The notes under the pieces were generated by a model, which searched no databases, was not told where the DNA came from, and worked only from the letters and a program-made list of their open reading frames with translations. A stretch of 64,000 bases of DNA from Deltaproteobacteria bacterium (GTDB taxonomy: Bacteria > Desulfobacterota > Syntrophobacteria > Syntrophobacterales > Syntrophobacteraceae): the NCBI GenBank assembly GCA_012517315.1, contig JAAYVE010000055.1:99878-163877 (forward strand), in the 5' to 3' direction. The translations under genes and the position numbers were made by a program. Positions 61,930 to 64,000 of the stretch are shown here, in pieces (the first letter of the stretch is position 1; each line of letters begins with the position of its first letter).

Positions 61930-62320
61930 GCGAAGGAGGCACCGCCGCGGAACCATTGACTTGGCGCCCCTGGTGGACGTGGTCTTCAACTTGCTGCTCT
62001 TTTTTGTCATCACTTACAACGTCACGGCGGACCCCGCCATCAAAGTCCGCCTTCCCGGGTCCCACACAGCCGATTCCCGGGCCGAAGAACCTGTCGTCAT
62101 TTCCGTGAGTCGGGAAGGATCCATTTACGTCGACCACGAACCCGCTCACCTGGAGCAACTCTCGGAGACGGTTCGGCAACGGCTGGATGGAAGGAGCGAC
62201 CCTTCCGTCAGGATCAGGGCCGACCAGGATGCACCCGTCGGCACCCTCGTCAGGGTGGTGGACGCCGTGAGGCTTGGAGGATGCTCCGCTTTCAGCCTGG
62301 TCACGACAAACCCCGAATGA
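61919..62320 (+). CDS. exbD: ExbD/TolR-family subunit
   Basis: A 133-residue protein with a basic cytoplasmic N-terminus, one transmembrane helix (about 18-40) containing the essential aspartate in P-L-V-D-V-V-F-N-L-L-L-F-F, and a periplasmic domain ending near V-V-D-A-V-R-L-G-G-C. The ATG at 61919 overlaps exbB by 11 bases; an in-frame TTG at 61904 is less likely. It is the last gene of the corrinoid operon. No strong terminator was found after it. Confidence 0.92.
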   Translation: MEFERRRHRRGTIDLAPLVDVVFNLLLFFVITYNVTADPAIKVRLPGSHTADSRAEEPVVISVSREGSIYVDHEPAHLEQLSETVRQRLDGRSDPSVRIRADQDAPVGTLVRVVDAVRLGGCSAFSLVTTNPE

Positions 62321-62432
62321 CATGAGTGACCCTCCATGTCCAGAGCACACACCGGCCAAAGAACCTCGGGAAGAAAACCCTTGTCTCCACGGGTCCACCT
62401 TCACCCGAGCGGCAGGAGCTCGTCTCTTTTTC

Positions 62433-62771
62433 TCACACCTCTGCCAGCCGTCGCAGACACTGGAGACAACGGCTCAGGCCCGTGCTTGATCTTGCAGCCT
62501 CATGGGGGCGCCAGCCGTTTCGGCAGTTTTCCACAAACTCAATGAGGCGTGACGAGTAAGCCGGACCAACTTGACGCCCGCTTTCCCCGCAAGGACGGCG
62601 GTAGGCCGCTTGATTGTCGTTCTTCACGCTCTTCAACAGGTTCTCTCTCCCGTTCTTCACGTAAACCGATCCCCGCAAGGCGCCCACGTGGCGAATCAGG
62701 CTCCGCACGACTGCCTCATCGATGCCACCCTCGACTGCGGCGGAGATCACAACCGGAGATCTGTTCATCAT
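62433..62771 (-). pseudogene. Internally deleted DUF4276-like (TOPRIM-like) gene
   Basis: An intact 112-codon frame that reads as two ends of a longer protein. The start (V-E-G-G-I-D-E-A-V-V-R-S-L-I-R-H) matches the DUF4276 N-terminus, and the end (V-G-P-A-Y-S-S-R-L-I-E-F-V-E, then W-R-P, then L-S-R-C-L-Q-C-L-R-R-L) matches its C-terminus. The roughly 80-100 central residues holding the D-x-D part of the fold are missing. The ATG overlaps the ATPase stop (ATGA), showing they were once coupled. The family call is from memory of its motifs. Confidence 0.5.
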
Positions 62772-63985
62772 TTTGAGGCCAGCCCCACCTCATGGGCACC
62801 ATCAGTGGACTTTCGCGAACTGCCCTTGGACTGGGTTTTGCCCATTTCTTCCCGGTCCCCGAACAAAGTCAATTGGTAAGCCTTCTGAGGCCGTGTCTGG
62901 GGGATGACGATATCCGCGGGGCTTTCTCCCTGCTCGAGCAGGGTCTTCACCTCTTCGATGGAACCGGCAGTCCTGACCCTCGTGCCTTCCTTGCCCGGAA
63001 AAAGTAGCAGGACCTCATCAAGACCAATGCCTTCGTCGCGGAGAATGTCACCTGAGTGTGTACTCACCAGGACCTGGTTCCTACATTTGCGTTGAATCCG
63101 GGCGAACATCTGGGGGAGGTAGCGGATCACCTCGGGGTGCAACGACAGTTCGGGCTCTTCCAAGAGCAACACGCCTTTGCCTTACTGCAGACCCCACAGA
63201 AGACCGATCAAGCGGAGAGTGCCGTCGGAAAAAGACTCCTCTGACCGCCATGCACCCTGAGGTCTCCAGTGTTCGTACTTTCCCTTGAGATGAGGGAACC
63301 CCCTATCATCACGCTGGAGTTCCAAAGCCTTGAGCTGGGGCACTGCGACCTCAAGAGCTCCTTAATGCCCTCAGGCCTCGCTTTGCCCTTCTTTTCCGGC
63401 GTTTGTGCAATGCTTTCAAGAAAATCACCCCCATAGGGGTCATTCGTTCTCCCCACCGAGCGTTCAGGTTCTCGGATCAACTGAGGAACAACGTGCAGGT
63501 AACGCACGGAACGAAGGAAATCCGCCAACTCGCGGAATGCCTGGTTGGTGTATACCTGCTCCAAGTTGGTCTGGGTGAGCCGCTCGGGGTCTTTGCGATC
63601 CTTCTCATCGGGCCGGTTTAGGATTTCGTCGCCCCGACGGAGTACTCTTTCCGATCGGATGATGGGCCTCTTCCCATGGACGTCCTGAATAAAGGTGAGA
63701 ACATACTCCCACGGGTCCGGTTCGTCTGCATGCCCAATGCGCACACCACACATGATCTCAGGATCGCGACGCGCCGCAAGGCAGCGCAAAGCGGACACAC
63801 CTCCCCGCTGTTTGATCGCCTCCTGAAATCCTCCTCCACAATGACCAAGTCACGCAAGAAACAGCAATTCCCGGAGCACCTATGAGGTGGCTTGAGTAAA
63901 GCATTCTTGGCGATGGTTTTCGTAAGAATCTGAACAATGATTTGGTTTTCTCCCCATCCTTTATGAAGAAACCAGCACGTAACAT
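62768..63985 (-). pseudogene. Decayed AAA-family ATPase (RecF/OLD-like)
   Basis: The C-terminal part is well preserved: F-S-D-G-T-L-R-L-I-G-L-L-W, Walker B L-L-L-E-E-P-E-L-S-L-H-P-E and V-S-T-H-S-G-D-I-L. A TAA at 63182-63184 interrupts it just before Walker B. A frameshift near 63357-63365 separates it from a long middle part (A-L-R-C-L-A-A-R-R-D-P-E-I). Another shift near 63805-63850 separates that from the N-terminal region, where L-I-G-A-P-G remains of Walker A but the G-K-S is gone. The 5' end is not recognisable. It is dead as written. It pairs with the DUF4276-like remnant. Confidence 0.8.
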
Positions 63986-64000
63986 TTCACTTTTTCTGGA

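Noticed and set aside
1..64000. tRNA, rRNA, CRISPR array or intact transposase
   Set aside because: Looked for T-loop-like GGTTCGA patterns, long conserved rRNA blocks, spaced repeats and transposase motifs. None was convincing. A dedicated tRNA or IS search could still find something short.

Overview
The window is GC-rich, densely coding DNA from a Gram-negative bacterium. It carries TonB/ExbBD, several lipoprotein signal peptides, c-type and b5-type cytochromes and many two-component sensor kinases. A tungstate importer, a diheme cytochrome, a copper ATPase of the CcoI/FixI type, rubredoxin-like and azoreductase-like flavoenzymes and a corrinoid operon together suggest an anaerobic member of the Desulfobacterota (Deltaproteobacteria), perhaps near the Syntrophobacterales. 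This taxonomic call is inference from gene content; no rRNA gene lies in the window.

Layout. 1-13.8 kb: a truncated membrane protein, a bifunctional PabB-PabC gene, an HDOD/sensor-kinase pair, a b5-type cytochrome membrane protein divergent from a SafE-like protein and a copper P-type ATPase, and an exported cyclophilin. 13.9-24.4 kb: a PAS kinase, an L,D-transpeptidase, a LysM lipoprotein, a membrane Ser/Thr kinase with a duplicated TPR module, an M28 peptidase and a class II photolyase. 25-29 kb: tungstate transporter tupABC and a diheme cytochrome. 29.1-32.7 kb: three translationally coupled glycosyltransferases with non-ATG starts. 33-43.6 kb: assorted single genes (PhnD-like binding protein, RidA, ArnT-like transferase, azoreductase, rubredoxin-like protein, PAS kinase), a decayed gene and uppP.

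44.0-62.3 kb is the centrepiece: a promoter, a cobalamin riboswitch and an intrinsic terminator, followed by 13 same-strand genes, nearly all overlapping by 4-11 bases. They encode a BtuF-CbiZ fusion with a signal peptide, a second binding protein, BtuC, a BtuD whose Walker A lysine is glutamate, a two-domain nitrilase-like protein, a radical SAM/SPASM protein, CobN, a ChlD-like AAA-VWA protein, a ChlI-like AAA protein, a second (cytoplasmic) CbiZ, TonB, ExbB and ExbD. The set reads as energised outer- and inner-membrane corrinoid uptake joined to amide cleavage (CbiZ) and a three-subunit metal chelatase, with two enzymes of unknown role. A corrinoid salvage and remodelling, or metal insertion/removal, system is the best hypothesis.

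The right end (62.4-64 kb) holds a wrecked two-gene module on the minus strand: an AAA ATPase with frameshifts and a stop, and an overlapping, internally deleted DUF4276-like partner. It may be a dead defence-type cassette.
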